64,000 nucleotides of DNA from Macrosoma leucophasiata (lineage: Eukaryota > Arthropoda > Insecta > Lepidoptera > Hedylidae): positions 14,958,001 to 15,022,000 of the forward strand of contig JAWQUS010000007.1 of assembly GCA_036365455.1 (NCBI GenBank), given 5' to 3'. The first letter of the stretch is position 1, and each line of letters starts with the position of its first letter. This document shows positions 21,001 to 32,351 of the stretch, piece after piece. Both the position numbers and the translations under genes were made by a program. Under the pieces are notes generated by a model. The model did not search any database. It worked only from the letters and a program-made list of their open reading frames with translations, and was not told the DNA's origin.

Positions 21001-24000
21001 GGATGAGAAGTTCCGTTACAACCCTGGTTTCAACCCTATTTTTGTTTCGAATAATACCGTGCTGGCAACTAAATTTAAGATACCAGAATTCTTTTTATCT
21101 TAAAGATACAAAAAATCACTTCTATCTATTTAAATTGACGTTTAAGGAGCGCAGGTAGAAATGAGTCATAATGAGCCGCATACCAAAGAATGATCCCGTC
21201 TGGCAAACTTCGGCGCCACCATGAATTACAAAAACAACAACAGACCAAATAGGTACGTGTTAAAAATATAAGCCTAACTCTTAGAAAAATTTAAAAAATT
21301 GTTACTTAGTAGGCATTTAAATAACTGCGTACTCTGCGTAGGTATATTTTTTACTTAGAACTGGAAGGTTTTGATCTTCGTAGGAGACATAACTCTATAA
21401 TATTATGTACCTGTATCTAAAATGAACAAGCAATTGCTTAATGTGCTTATTCTCTTATCCGGCACTTAATAGGTATATCGTATTATTTTTAAAGTAAAAG
21501 GCAGTTGTTTACTGGTGGTAGAGCTCCAGTGTCAGAGCTCGCAGGCGTAAGCACCACCGCATTACCTGATCTACTTGCCGCTAACTAGTAGTGTTCAGCA
21601 CTATCGTGTTCCGGTCAGGTGGTGATATAGGTACGGTCCTGTAATTCCCGGTACAGAGATATAGGTAATACCTTAGACCTCAGGAGTGGCAACGCATCTA
21701 CATTTGAATCTCTAGTCTCATGTAGATGTTTATAGGCTGCCATATTACTAACCATCAATGTAAACTGTAGGCTTGATTGCCATTTCATAACATAAAAAAT
21801 GTGACAAGTTTAATTCTTTAGGTAGGTAGAAGGTAGGTGTAAAGGTTTTTCTACATCTATAAAATTAACTTCGAGTTGGTAGGTAATTGGCTTGTGTCTA
21901 AGGTCTAGGCACCTACTTATTTATACCTTAAATATCTATATCTAACATTGGAATTTAAAAGATTCTGATGATACCTAAAAAATGCGGATGTTATTTATCT
22001 CCGGTTAAAATGACGTGTAGACACGTAACACGTGCATTGGGAGTCAAGTTTCATGTCTTGTCAAACAACTCTACTCCGCACCTGTTGCCATTTAGGTTGC
22101 GTATAAATTTACATGAGAATAGCATTTTATGATAATTTACACGGTCGTAACTATTTTGTATTGCAGTACACACTTCAATGCATATGCATGCATAATAATT
22201 GAACGATAGTAAACGTTTTGGACATTGGCAAGCATATATGAAAAACAATCTTTTGATGTACGATTATGTCCCCGTTCTTTCTATACCAGATATTAATTAC
22301 CTAGACCTCAAGAACGGCCAGTGTCTTGAAACTATTTGAAACATCTGGGTCATCTGGTTTTACATACCCGGACTTTTAATTCGATTCCCAATTTGACATT
22401 TTTTTTTTTATTATTATTATGGCATCGCTATTACGCATATTGCCAGTGGCAAGTAAAACGATATTTCGTATTTATTTAAGCAGCGTCAAAGTTAGTATAA
22501 TATCAAGTATATTAAGTAAGTATCAAGTATATAAGTTATCAAGTATAATATGTCAGTCAAGTGAGTTACAGTCAAGTAATTCGAGTAAAGCGATGGCTAC
22601 TTTACCAGAACATTTACAATGAAGTTTTGGAGGCAACCTGAAAGGTCGTGTTTTCGCACTGTTATTCTATTTCACTATACACGGGCACTGTAATAAACCT
22701 ATATCAAACAAAATGCCACCAACTTTATTCAATATAACTTAAAAATACACCAAGAAAATGAAATAAAATAAGAGCACCATACGCCTCTTTCAAGGTTCCC
22801 GCCAAAACTCCAATTTGACATTAGCTACTGTCACTTCGTAAAATAATGATACCACATTTAACATAATAGTGATGGACCCAACAATCGATAAAAAATCGCG
22901 ATTTTATGTTTATGTAATTATAATATTGAATATTGGTGTGCCAGTTTTAAGATTTATTGATCGTTTTTATTGAAAAAAAATACATTCTATATATTATCAA
23001 GTACCTGTATTTATTTAATTATAGTAGATATATTATGATATATGGTATTGATATTGTTATGTGTCTATTTATGTGTAAATCTTTATTATTATTATTATGT
23101 ATTTACTGTTCTATATTTTGATCTGTACACCCCTAACCTACTCTTTTACATCTTTTCCTCTACCCAAAGGTTGTCTGGTAGAGATCGCTCATCTAGCGAT
23201 AAGGCCGCCTCTTGTATACTTTGTAACTCTATTGTGTATTTCTTTGTATTCTTTACTGGTGTACAATAAAGTGTATTGTTGTTGTTGTTGTTGTTATTAA
23301 TCACAATAATTATTTATTTATTAGTAACCATTGCAATATTATATTAAAAGTAATAATAAAAGAGCCTAGCTAGCTAGTTTTTTTTTTTAACTTTAAGTGT
23401 ATTTGTTTGTTTCGGTTTGCCATTAAAATGAATCCTCAGCCAAGTACATCACAAAAACGTTGTCTCCAACGAAAAAAAAAAAAACCTTTACGACAAGTTT
23501 TGACGGTCACTGAATAAGTAATGATCCGCAACGCCTATAAGTACGTGAAAAACGAAACTACTGCGCTAAAATAGTAGTTGTTTAGATAATACTATAAACG
23601 AATTGAATCGATTCGGAAATATTTCATTTTCGTATCGATTAATTTCGCAATGTCACTATTTAGCAGTTGTCATTACGTTGCAACACTGAAAATGTTAAAC
23701 CAGGAATCGAATTAAAATTCCGGGTATAGATGCATCTTAAGGAGAACCCAAGAGGGTATTTTTGGATTTACTCGAGCGCGTCAGATTAAGACGTGGGGGA
23801 TACACTGCATACTGTTGATTACCTACTTATCTCTTTTTTTGGTAGTGAACACGATAGTGCTGAACGCTATAATTTGGCAGCAGTTAGAGTAGATAATGCG
23901 GTAGTGCCTATGCCCTCCAGCACTGGAACTCTACAACCAATAAAATCTCTATCAAATCTGAGCTGTCTATAATTTATATAGAGTCGCGTCCAAGCAGCTG

Positions 24001-26859
24001 TTCAAATTTTTTAAAAGTCGCCACTCACCTCACTTCCATATCGTCAGAAATTTGGATGGGGGAGTTTCGATTGCATTCATTTAACATCTGTGAGTAGGTA
24101 GATACTTAACTGAAAGGCTTGAGTACTTTTTGTTTGAAAAGATCAGGGTATCCACGTCATATGTCACGGTCGTATCAGCTAGTTTGAGAGGATGTCGAAT
24201 ATAGATACCCAAACAAAGCTCCCATCCCAGGAAAACGTAATCGTTTTCTTTTAAATAACTAATAGACTACCATGTCACCACTAGACTAATGAGTAAGCAA
24301 AGTTTGCATATAATATAAACATTATTCATATGCTTTACATCTACATTTCCAGAGCATCACTTGGGTGCGTTGCGTCACGGTCATGGTCGACACGTGTGGT
24401 TCGAGGTGGCGGGCGCGGTCGGCGATGCGTCTTCCCTGCTCACCGCCGAGCTGCGGCTGCACCAGGCCGCCACGCACACAGCCGACCCCACTAGCCTCTA
24501 CACCGTCGTAGCCCATCGAGTCATCAGTGTTGATAGTTTAGGGTGAATATCTTTTATATGGGATTTATCGTAATTTCCTGATTCGACTTTCACTATACAA
24601 TGTGTCCCAGGGATAGGTGATCGCCCGGCGTTTTTCGTCATTACATTTTAGTTATGTTTGATAATTTTAATTGATAAACTATGATTTCGGCTAGTCAATA
24701 AAAATGAATGAAGAAAGATGTAAAAACTTTGGAAATATCGTAAAAAACACGTCAGCACGCAGCATGCAGCGCGTTACGCGTATATACTCGTACTTAAAAA
24801 AATAAAAAATCGTTTATAAAAACCAAAGCCGGCAAGATCCATGTATAAAAGTAGGTAATTACCCTTAATTTTGTACAAATACTCGAAAAACGCCGGGCGG
24901 TCAAGTGACCGGGACACATTGTACGTATGTCTAATACTTTCTTATTAATACAAGAACTAAATAAATATTGCGTATCATTGAGTGTACCAGAACAAATTGC
25001 TGTGTCAGTGAGACTGACATGGACGTTTATGAATAGGAGGGTTAGTGTATGGATTGGCTAAAGTCTAGTTTTTTTATGTTCTACATAAAAAACCAAAGAC
25101 TTCAACGTAGATGCGTAACCACTTCTGAGTCCTTAATCATACGGAAGTTACAGGGGCGTACATAGTCGTCTAACCGGAACACGATAGCACTGAACACTAC
25201 AAACACTAGGTCATTTAGCGACTAGAAGATAAGTTAATGCGGTGGTACACTACGCCCTCGAGCTCCACTGAAGCTCTACCACCAATAATGTTAAATTCCG
25301 TCTCAGATTGTCTTGTAACAATGCTTGTAACATTATACTTCTTTGAATACCTATTTGTATATAAGGTGCATAGTTGTAAAACACCGTACTACGTTTTTGA
25401 ATGCTTGGCAATCAAACGAAACCAAATCAACACATAATTTTGTATTGCCTCGGAGGCACAGAGGTACCACTCATTACGAGCTGTGCCGAGTTCATCGCCA
25501 TTTCAGAATCAGATTTTGAAACGGAAGATGTAGCCTATATTGCCCGAAGTAGGAAGCGGGTAGGCATTTTACTTGTGAATGAATTTATAAACAATCTTTG
25601 AATATTATATCTAATCTATGATTAATTTATCACAATTATAAAATTTGAAGTGGTTTGCAAATGGAGCGAGTGGCAGCGGTGAACACGAGTGCGGGCTCGG
25701 AAGGCTGGCTCGAGCTGAACGTAACGGACGCACTTGCGGCTTGGCTCAGTGCGCCAGCTGACAATCGGGGCTTCTTCATCACTCTGCATCCACATTCACA
25801 ACCAGGTACACAAGTTACTGTATAACTATGTAAATCTAATACATAAAATTCTTATGTCACAGTGTCTGTAACAATACTCCTCCAAAAGGGATCGATCGTT
25901 ATAAAATTTTCTGTGTATATTTGTCAGTATTTTTATACCTAAATGTTAAGGGTGATTCCCTCAAATATTATTTTGCGAAGTTTTGGACATATGATTTTCT
26001 ATTTTATATCTCTAAGGCGACACGAAGTTGGTCGGGGCAGCTAGTATTACAAGTAAATTTAATGTCACAGAGCAACAGTTATTAACCACGAAATTTATAT
26101 TAACCACAAAATTAATACCCATATCAATTCAGAAAAAAAATGTACGCTGTTTTGAAAAATGTAATGTGAACGTTACAGACGCACTTATAACACGATTTGT
26201 ACGATTATTCCTTTTTTTTTGTAAATATCTAAAACGAATTAATGCAAAACCTCCAATTTTTTCTATTTTGTTTTAGAGCGTCATGTGAAGCCCGAAGAGA
26301 TTGGTCTTGAAGAAACTCGAGGCGCTATTGCTGAAGGAAAGCAGCCATTTTTAGTCGCGTTCTTTAAAAATGGCCCAAAACTGGGCAGCTCTGACGCTGG
26401 TGCGAGGCGTAAACGTGAAGCAAAGAGATGGCGAGCTCATGGCTACTCAGAAAATTACTTGAGAAATCCGCTTACAGGTTTGAATGTTTTATTTAGAGAT
26501 TTTGTAAGTGATAAATGTAGGAAAAAGGTATAGGGCTGTTCACCACCAAATCATGTTTTTGGTAAATTAATAGTGCGTTAATAAAGGTCGTTTCATATCT
26601 ACAGACATAGACCATGTCGTGTTATAATCTATCAAAAATGTCCATCAAAATCCGGAAAATATTTTTCTACTGACGACAAGAGTCTTAGTGACTGACATCA
26701 TCTTATTTGAATTTACAGATACATCACACTGGACAACAAGAAGTTGTGAAATCCAAACTTTGTACGTTAGTTTCAAGGATTTGGAATGGCAGGTAAAGGT
26801 TTTTTGAGTTTGTATTATTCAACTATTATTCAAGGAACCCTTATAGTTTCGCCATGTCC

Positions 26860-26894
<35 letters not shown>

Positions 26895-28896
26895 CGCGGT
26901 TTAGCGCAAAAAATATTGTTGTTAGAGACTTGAAATTTGGCACAAGTATAGGTACATACACCTTAATTACGCCGACAAAGTGGTATAATAAAAACATGAA
27001 AAAATAAATTATTTATGTATGTATGTACCTCCCCTAAATGTAACGCGCGAATATTTTTTTTAATTTTCGTTTTCTGTATAGTGAAGGGTATCGTTCGATA
27101 GGTCTTTCAAAAATGTTAGGGGTGTGCAAATATCATTTTTTCGATTTAGTTAACTGTTCGTGACTTATTAAGCTTTAAAGTGCCAATTTTCATTAGAGTC
27201 AAGTGTTAAGTTGGCTTTACAAGTTTACGAGTAATAGTCGACCAAATGCATTTTACTCGAAAATTTCGAACAACTCCATAGAAAATAGTTATTTATATTT
27301 TTCATTTCATCTCTTACTCTGTAGCTACGGAACCCTACACTGCGCGTGGCCCAACACGCACTAGACCGATTTTTTAAAGTTTAATGACTATAGTCCTAAA
27401 GATATTTAATATGTTCTAACATCCAAGGATGTTCTAATCAAAATCAATAACTCATTATAATAGTTATGGCAACCCATTATACGTCCCACTGCTGGGCACG
27501 AGTCTCTCCCCTTTTATTTTGGGGATGAGGCCTGGAGCTTACTCCACCACGCTTCTCCAATGCGGGTTGGTGGAGATACGGGTTAGTGACCACCCCGCTG
27601 TCGGATGTTTTCAAACCGCCCTTAAGGTCTCCGACAAGGTTTGACGACTGCTATCTATCGATAGCAACCGGGACCGACGGCTTAACGTGCTCTCCGATGC
27701 ACGGAAACGCGCATTTTAATTTACCACTAGCGGTCACTCATCACACACCCGACCGCGTCCGCATCACTTAACCGAGTAGATCGCTTACGATCTACACCAG
27801 CCGCGGGGCCATGCGCGTTTCGTATTAATTTCAAGAAATATGTTTGTTTTGTTTAAGGATTGGATAATAGCACCTGATGGTTACGGCGCTTTTTACTGCA
27901 GTGGCGAATGTAACTTCCCTCTCAACGCCCATAAAAACGCAACTAATCATGCGATTGTACAGACTCTTGTACATTTGCTAAATCCTACTCAGGTTTGTAG
28001 CTCTTATAGTATAATAATCAACTAGAATATTACACTATTTGCCATTATAATTACCTAACATGATACCTAATGCTTGATGCCATACTCATAACTAGAGATG
28101 TGCTGATTATGTGTTTGCCGACTAGCCGATTAGTTGGTTGTAAAAGAGAGCCGACTAGTCGGCCAAACCAATGACGGTTTTGTGGATTCCCGTGATACTT
28201 TGATTACAGCTGTTGGCGAATTAAAAAATATACAAAAACCCAATTTTACAGCGGTGAACGCATTTTACTGATCATCAGTAAAGTTTCAATGATCGCTAAA
28301 AGAAAATACATATATATAGTGCCCTATTTTTTTAAAGCATGTGTTATTGCGAATTAATATAAAAACAAATATTTTACCCTGTTAGATTATGTCACATAGA
28401 CATCGTCAAACAGCGTCGCCGTCGCATTTACGGTGACGAGAACTACGAAGTTATCGCGTTGTCGTGTCGTGAGCGCGACACCATCGATTGGCACTATTAT
28501 ACATTTTTTATTATTGCATCACCTAGTAGTCCTAGTAGATACCTACTAGTTATGTAAGAAAATAAATAATCTAACATTAGATTCATACGAATTAATAATA
28601 GGTAGGTATAGGTATCTATACTTATAATAAAACTGTAGAAGTGTAAATTCTGTATATTAAAAATATTGAAAAAATAAATACCAAGTTTCAGTGCCGTCGC
28701 ATCGCACCATCATAGTGTTCGCAACAGGTATATATGTATATAATATTTAATATGAAATTATTCTTTTCAGGTGCCTAAACCGTCGTGTGCTCCGATCAAG
28801 CTATCTCCAATATCAGTTCTCTACTACACTGACGATTCTAATGTAATTCTTCGGAAGTACAAAAATATGGTAGTTAAGAGTTGCGGATGCCACTAA
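18022..28896 (+). CDS. gbb: BMP ligand, glass bottom boat (BMP5/6/7/8) orthologue, 7 exons
   Basis: Exons 18022-18397, 24353-24542, 25651-25805, 26277-26477, 26719-26792, 27858-27992 and 28771-28896 splice in phase to 418 aa. The start ATG 18022 has a good AAC context and opens a signal peptide ([15 protein letters not shown]). The propeptide contains DESDLIMTF and [15 protein letters not shown], both typical of gbb. A furin-type RRKR ends at residue 287, giving a mature ligand of 131 aa with [20 protein letters not shown] and the C-terminal KSCGCH. The protein is a secreted TGF-beta family dimer that signals through BMP type I/II receptors and Mad. The knot cysteines seen are 317, 346, 350, 383, 415 and 417. 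The residue before Cys383, normally a Cys that links the two subunits, is Ser382 (TCG). The exon 3 acceptor (AAG before 25651) has a weak pyrimidine tract and is the least certain junction. Confidence 0.95.
18398..20048 (+). other. gbb intron 1, left part: no gene
   Basis: AT-rich, with very frequent TAGGTACCTA-type palindromes and an (AAT)n run at about 18806-18824. 19926-20030 holds GGAGGCGGAGG-like words. No exon was recognised. Confidence 0.5.
20049..20249. repeat. Interspersed repeat family C
   Basis: Starts ACAAGCAATTGCTTAATGTGC, the same start as the copy at 21424. It then has CCAGTGTCAGAGCTCGCGGG, CACTACCGCATTACC and GGTAGTGTTCAGCA. It is abutted by a Helitron end. Confidence 0.75.
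20250..20467 (+). mobile_element. Short non-autonomous Helitron
   Basis: Begins TC after an A and ends CTAG before a T, the A|T insertion rule of Helitrons. The 3' end ACGCGGACGAAGTTGCGGGC...AAGCTAG is the terminus also seen, more diverged, at 53382 (minus strand). It contains the GGACGGATTTCGATGAAATT stretch frequent in lepidopteran Helitrons. No coding capacity. Confidence 0.65.
20590..20880. repeat. Interspersed repeat family C, long copy
   Basis: Runs from GTTAACATTCATGTTAAGTG through GGCCGAACATTACCACCTGA and GAACACGATAGTGCTGAA to CTGGAGTTCTACCACCAGT. Orientation is opposite to 20049-20249 and 21424-21800. Confidence 0.8.
21424..21800. repeat. Interspersed repeat family C, long copy
   Basis: From ACAAGCAATTGCTTAATGTGC to the CATTTCATAACAT end. 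Near-complete and the best reference copy of this family in the window. Lies in gbb intron 1. Confidence 0.8.
21801..22882. other. gbb intron 1, central part: no gene
   Basis: 22497-22580 is a ragged tandem of TATCAAGTATA words. Nothing else was recognised. Confidence 0.4.
22883..23735 (+). repeat. Interspersed repeat family D, copy 3, split by a LINE tail
   Basis: The left part (22883-22985) and right part (23297-23735) match the other two copies. The small frame begins [14 protein letters not shown] at 23428 but has a TAA where the others read Glu-Lys in the conserved TVTEKVM segment. Confidence 0.75.
22986..23296 (+). mobile_element. LINE 3'-end insertion with (TTG)n tail
   Basis: Interrupts family D. 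Contains GGTTGTCTGGTAGAGATCGC and TAGCGATAAGGCCGCCT, then AATAAA at about 23265 and a (TTG)n tail (23276-23297). The sequence has the look of a 3' UTR of a lepidopteran RTE/CR1-like LINE. There is no coding part, so the clade is unsure. Confidence 0.6.
23838..23945. repeat. Interspersed repeat family C, fragment
   Basis: GAACACGATAGTGCTGAACG, then AATGCGGTAGTGCCTA and TGGAACTCTACAACCAAT. Confidence 0.7.
24598..24921. mobile_element. TA-flanked MITE in gbb intron 2
   Basis: Inverted ends CAATGTGTCCC / GGGACACATTG with flanking TA, and a second inner inverted pair (CGCCCGGCGTTTTTCG / CGAAAAACGCCGGGCG). It starts 55 nt after exon 2. No ORF. Confidence 0.8.
25060..25290. repeat. Interspersed repeat family C in gbb intron 2
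   Basis: AACGTAGATGCGTAACCACT, GGAACACGATAGCACTGAAC and GAAGCTCTACCACCAATAA. Diverged from the family reference by small indels. Confidence 0.7.
25990..26044 (+). mobile_element. Helitron 3'-end remnant in gbb intron 3
   Basis: Ends GGCAGCTAG before T, preceded by CGACACGAAGTTGGTCGGGG. This resembles the Helitron terminus at 56940-56973. The 5' end was not found. Confidence 0.4.
26823..27375. repeat. Interspersed repeat family H (GGTTCCGTAG type) in gbb intron 5
   Basis: Opens with AAGGAACCCTTATAGTTTCG and a (GTCT)n run (about 26859-26889) and closes with CTACGGAACCCTACACTGCG...CACTAGACCGATTTTT. The ends are inverted in part (GGAACCCT / CGGAACCCTA region). A second fragment is at 53078-53340. 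A well-populated lepidopteran repeat; class unknown to me. Confidence 0.65.
27466..27817 (-). repeat. 5S rRNA-derived SINE, copy 2 (gbb intron 5)
   Basis: Minus-strand copy of the family at 62189-62541, ending 40 nt upstream of gbb exon 6. The 5S-like part lies at about 27725-27800. No clear target duplication seen. Confidence 0.75.
28090..28165. repeat. Palindromic GCCGACTAG repeat in gbb intron 6
   Basis: GCCGACTAGCCGATTAG and GCCGACTAGTCGGC units around AGAGATGTGCTGATTATG. A self-complementary lepidopteran repeat fragment. Confidence 0.5.
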
Positions 28897-30896
28897 TCAA
28901 CCCGTGCCATCTGTCTGTGTGTTAATACCGACAGAAAAAAGGAACTCAAATGAACAGTCACGTAGATGTAAACGTAATTCAATTCGTTTAATTAATGATA
29001 CTGTACTGTTGTGTCATTTATTGTGCCTACTGCTATTTTATTTAAGTAACTTTAAAAGAATATAAATATATTTTCCTTTTAAACGTTGCAGTTAGATCTA
29101 GCGTGTTATATAGGGTTACATTGTTATCCATTTGTAAATGTGCAAAGTTATGAACATTTGTAGAGCATAGTAAGTATATTTATCTGGGAGTTGCAGTTTC
29201 TATAGCTGCATGAAGTCAAATTTATTACTGTGCAAAAAAATAAAGAAATTGTATCCTTCTTGTCTTAATTGTCTCAAATCATGGCTGGATAATGTAAATA
29301 AACTTTATTAAATCTATCCTCAAGGTATTTCTTGTTATATATAAAATTTTAATGGTAGGTAAAAATTTTGTTTTGGTAATATAATGGGTCTAATAATATT
29401 ATTTTCTATTAGATATGCCATATCACAAGACACGTTAGCTTATTTGCTCTGAACATTTATGAAAGTTTTTTCATTTTGTCGGCACGGCGGTGAGAAAACA
29501 AAAAAAGCCGTACTAGTAAAAAACTGGCCCAGTGATAGGTACGGCAAAAAACCGACTTCAGAAAACGAATAGCCGTGTGAAAAAAGGGTTAAGTAGGTAC
29601 ACAGTAAATTCTACTAGTCTTTTCATCACACACTATTGATTTCATTGATGATTTGTTTGGCGCCAACGGTTATTTTTATTGTGAAAAAGTATTTAGAGAA
29701 ACCAGTTTTAAAGAAAGTTGATTCGGTAAAACAGATATTATTATGAATTATTAATGATTATTAGTATTATTGTTCTTAAATCCAGAAAACGAATAATGCA
29801 GTTTTTATAAAAACAAATTAGTCATGTAGAATTTAGTTTGTTTTATTATTTTGAACTTAGTGTAATTTATTGCGATATTATTATTTTTATTAGTGGTTGA
29901 CGATCGTATCAAATATCTCGCCTATACTTACCTACATATTTTTTTGTTACTTATATGAATTAAATGAATCACATTTTGTTTCTCTGATGTTGACATGAAT
30001 AACGATATCATAAAATATCAATTGCAGGTTGTAGTTTTTCGGCACAATAACTTTCCAATCTTAAATATTACAGGCTTATAATGTTAATTAAACGCCGCAG
30101 TCTCGAACAAAGAAGAACCTGAATCGAATAACACTTATTTTATAGTAGCTAAATTTGTAAAAAAGTTTTGAAGACATCTACTTTTGTTTCGAAGGTGATG
30201 ATGAGAAGGTAAAGATTTAAATGTGAAGAAATTCGTTTTGAAATATTTAAAAATTATTATTGCCGATGATATCACAACAGTTTATGCAAGCAAAAGTACC
30301 TACCATAAAACATGAACTATTGAATATTTTTTCCTAAAATATACCTATCTAATAATGTACGGGTTTTTATATTTGAAGGAGAAAAAGGCCTGCATTGTTT
30401 GCTTTAATTTTACTTAGGTTTGTAAGAAAGTTGTGTAGCTTATAGATATGTAATAATTATAATATGTGCCAATTTTATAAGTCATGCCATATTTTAGGTA
30501 ACTGTCTGACAAATATTTCGAACTTGATTTTATATTTTTTAATAAAAAAGTTTATAAGTTCTTGTTTCATTTACACGGCGGCTTTGAACAAAACTTTTTC
30601 TACGTTAAAAATTTTAAATTAAGTTTGCGATAAATACATTACCTACATTGTAACTCGAGATGCGGAAGTGAAACAAAAGTTGAAACTTTCAATTCGAATT
30701 CGAAGTTTCAACTTTTGTAAATTTCAATTAGAAAAATAAGATGTGGAAGGGCGTTATTCCTCTAAGTGTGGAAGGGTAGGTAATGCAATCGGAGACGCGA
30801 TTATAGAGATTAAATACAGTCGAGGGAATTCTGCAGTGACTTGCACCAGCAACTTTGTTTGGGTTTATTTTCGTTATTTAATTGAGGTTTGATTAG
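28897..30896 (+). other. gbb 3' UTR and spacer; AATAAA at 29239
   Basis: The first good polyadenylation signal after the stop is AATAAA at 29239-29244, about 340 nt downstream. Beyond it is AT-rich spacer. A 16-bp stem (30673-30688 with 30703-30718, ACAAAAGTTGAAACTT) forms a clean hairpin. No gene seen. Confidence 0.5.
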
Positions 30897-31198
30897 AATG
30901 TGTGAATGGTACAAAACGTAACTTCACGCCTGTAATCCCCGAAGGGGTAGAGGTAAATGCATGCATTCAAGCATACATGCAAACACCTACGATTCGCCGA
31001 TGACGTTTTGGCCCATGTAATAGTTGGCGAGCCCTCGGGCACATTACCAAACTTCGAGGTACTGGGAAACTTCAAGAAAATGGAAAAATGCCAATAGAAC
31101 CAGAGATAAAGGATTTTACACCGTTATCTCTAATATCCCCCGACCCGGGACCCAAGCGTAGTAGTAGTGGCCTGCTACCGCTAGGCTACTGAGGCAGT
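30897..31198 (-). repeat. tRNA-derived SINE (family B), near full length
   Basis: Minus strand: head from 31198 (CTGCCTCAGTAGCCTAGCGG), body with TTATCTCTGGTTCTATTGGC, 3' part CCCTTCGGGGATTACAGGCG. The best full-length reference for the family here. Confidence 0.85.
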
Positions 31199-31269
31199 TA
31201 TGTGTGTGAATGGTACACTACCACCTAACCTATATCAGAACACGATAGTGCTGAACTATAATACTTTGA

Positions 31270-31525
31270 CAGGTCTAATATACATGTAACAGATCTTCTA
31301 GTATATATCTCACGCACCGTTGGACTCAAGCCTAGGACAAGATCGAGGAAAGTATTAGCTGTAAGTCTGGATATTGCTATAACCTTCGCTGGCACAGCGC
31401 ACTTCTCGTCAAACTACCATCTTACGGTTTCCCGGAGAGGCTATGCAACTGCACAGCTTGCTTTCTATCTGAGCATTTACATTTATACAGGTCTTAGTTG
31501 ACGGGCAGCGCTCATGCAGTGAATA
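31270..31525 (+). pseudogene. Jockey-type LINE fragment
   Basis: Decayed RT palm sequence matching 2940-3080 (GCACTTCTCGTCAAACTACC, GGAGAGGCTATGCAACTG) with CTTAGTTGAC intact. That uninterrupted site shows where the MITE entered the other copy. Confidence 0.75.
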
Positions 31526-31733
31526 AAAAATATGACAATTGGACACTGTAATTTTTCCATAATCACATAGATACAGCAAATTCAGCTTATAACACTTTAC
31601 ACAGTCACAACCAGTAGCGGATTTACAAATTTGCCGCCGGTAGGCTATAAAATTTTTACCGCCCCTATATTTTGATATCGTAGTCCACAATCATATCCAT
31701 TATATTTTCTATCAATAAAATTCCAACTTTATG

Positions 31734-32152
31734 AAATTAAAGAAAACCGGAAAGAAAAAATTGACTTCGGACAGGAATCGAACCTGCGACGTCAGGATAA
31801 CCAGCCCAGAGTTCGCTCGCATGTGTTATTAAAAATAAATAGTACAATTATTAAGGGAACAGCGACACCTTAACGATATTGTATAAACTGCAAAATCTAT
31901 CATATCGGTTGTATAGCTATTAATTAGTTATCAATGGATGTCGTTCACCGACCCTAGATCGGTAAAAATAAAAAACGGAAAGCAAAATTTGACGCATCGG
32001 TGTAGGACTTCGGTAGCTCAGTGGTAAAGCGGCTGGACTGGTAATCCTGAGGTCGGAGGTTCGATTCCTGCCCGAAGTCCAATTTTTCTTTCCGTTTCTT
32101 CTTTATTTTCTTAAGTTCACTCGCATGTGTTATTGCAAAAAATAAATAGTAC
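31734..32152. mobile_element. Retroposed insert with two tRNA-like segments in opposite orientation
   Basis: Flanked by a perfect 15-bp repeat AATTCCAACTTTATG (31719-31733 and 32153-32167). Contains a minus-strand tRNA 3' half (31764-31812), a complete plus-strand tRNA-like unit (32007-32079), and a direct repeat TTCRCTCGCATGTGTTATT (about 31812 and 32116). The long TSD implies LINE-type retrotransposition. Confidence 0.75.
32007..32079 (+). repeat. tRNA-like cloverleaf inside SINE, anticodon GGT
   Basis: Acceptor ACTTCGG/CCGAAGT pairs perfectly over 7 bp and the flanks extend it by two more pairs. The T arm GGAGG-TTCGATT-CCTGC has one mismatch, and the anticodon loop CTGGTAA gives GGT (Thr-like). 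The D stem is poor. Judged a tRNA-derived module rather than a working tRNA gene. Confidence 0.6.
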
Positions 32153-32351
32153 AATTCCAACTTTATGTTTTAGGCTTCATCATCCTCTTTACATCAACTT
32201 TTTTTATGGTTAGAATCATTGAATACTATGATCAACAGTAATTTTGTAAATAGAAATTTAAAAAAATGAACTAAATCTGCCGCCTTTTAAAATTTGCCGC
32301 CCTAGGCTCCAGCCTACTCAGCCTGCTGGTAAATCCGCTACTGGTCACAAC

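Larger units (their letters stand above)
31612..32343. mobile_element. hAT-type MITE carrying a SINE-like insertion
   Basis: Ends CAGTAGCGGATTTAC / GTAAATCCGCTACTG, with a perfect 8-bp duplication GTCACAAC (31604-31611 and 32344-32351). A relative without the insertion is at 42723-43022. No transposase. Confidence 0.92.

Noticed and set aside
24361..24546. Stand-alone small ORF
   Set aside because: It is gbb exon 2: it continues the propeptide in phase and is bounded by splice sites.
32007..32079. Functional tRNA-Thr gene
   Set aside because: Poor D stem, T-stem and anticodon-stem mismatches, GGT anticodon, and placement inside a TSD-flanked insert with an inverted half copy.
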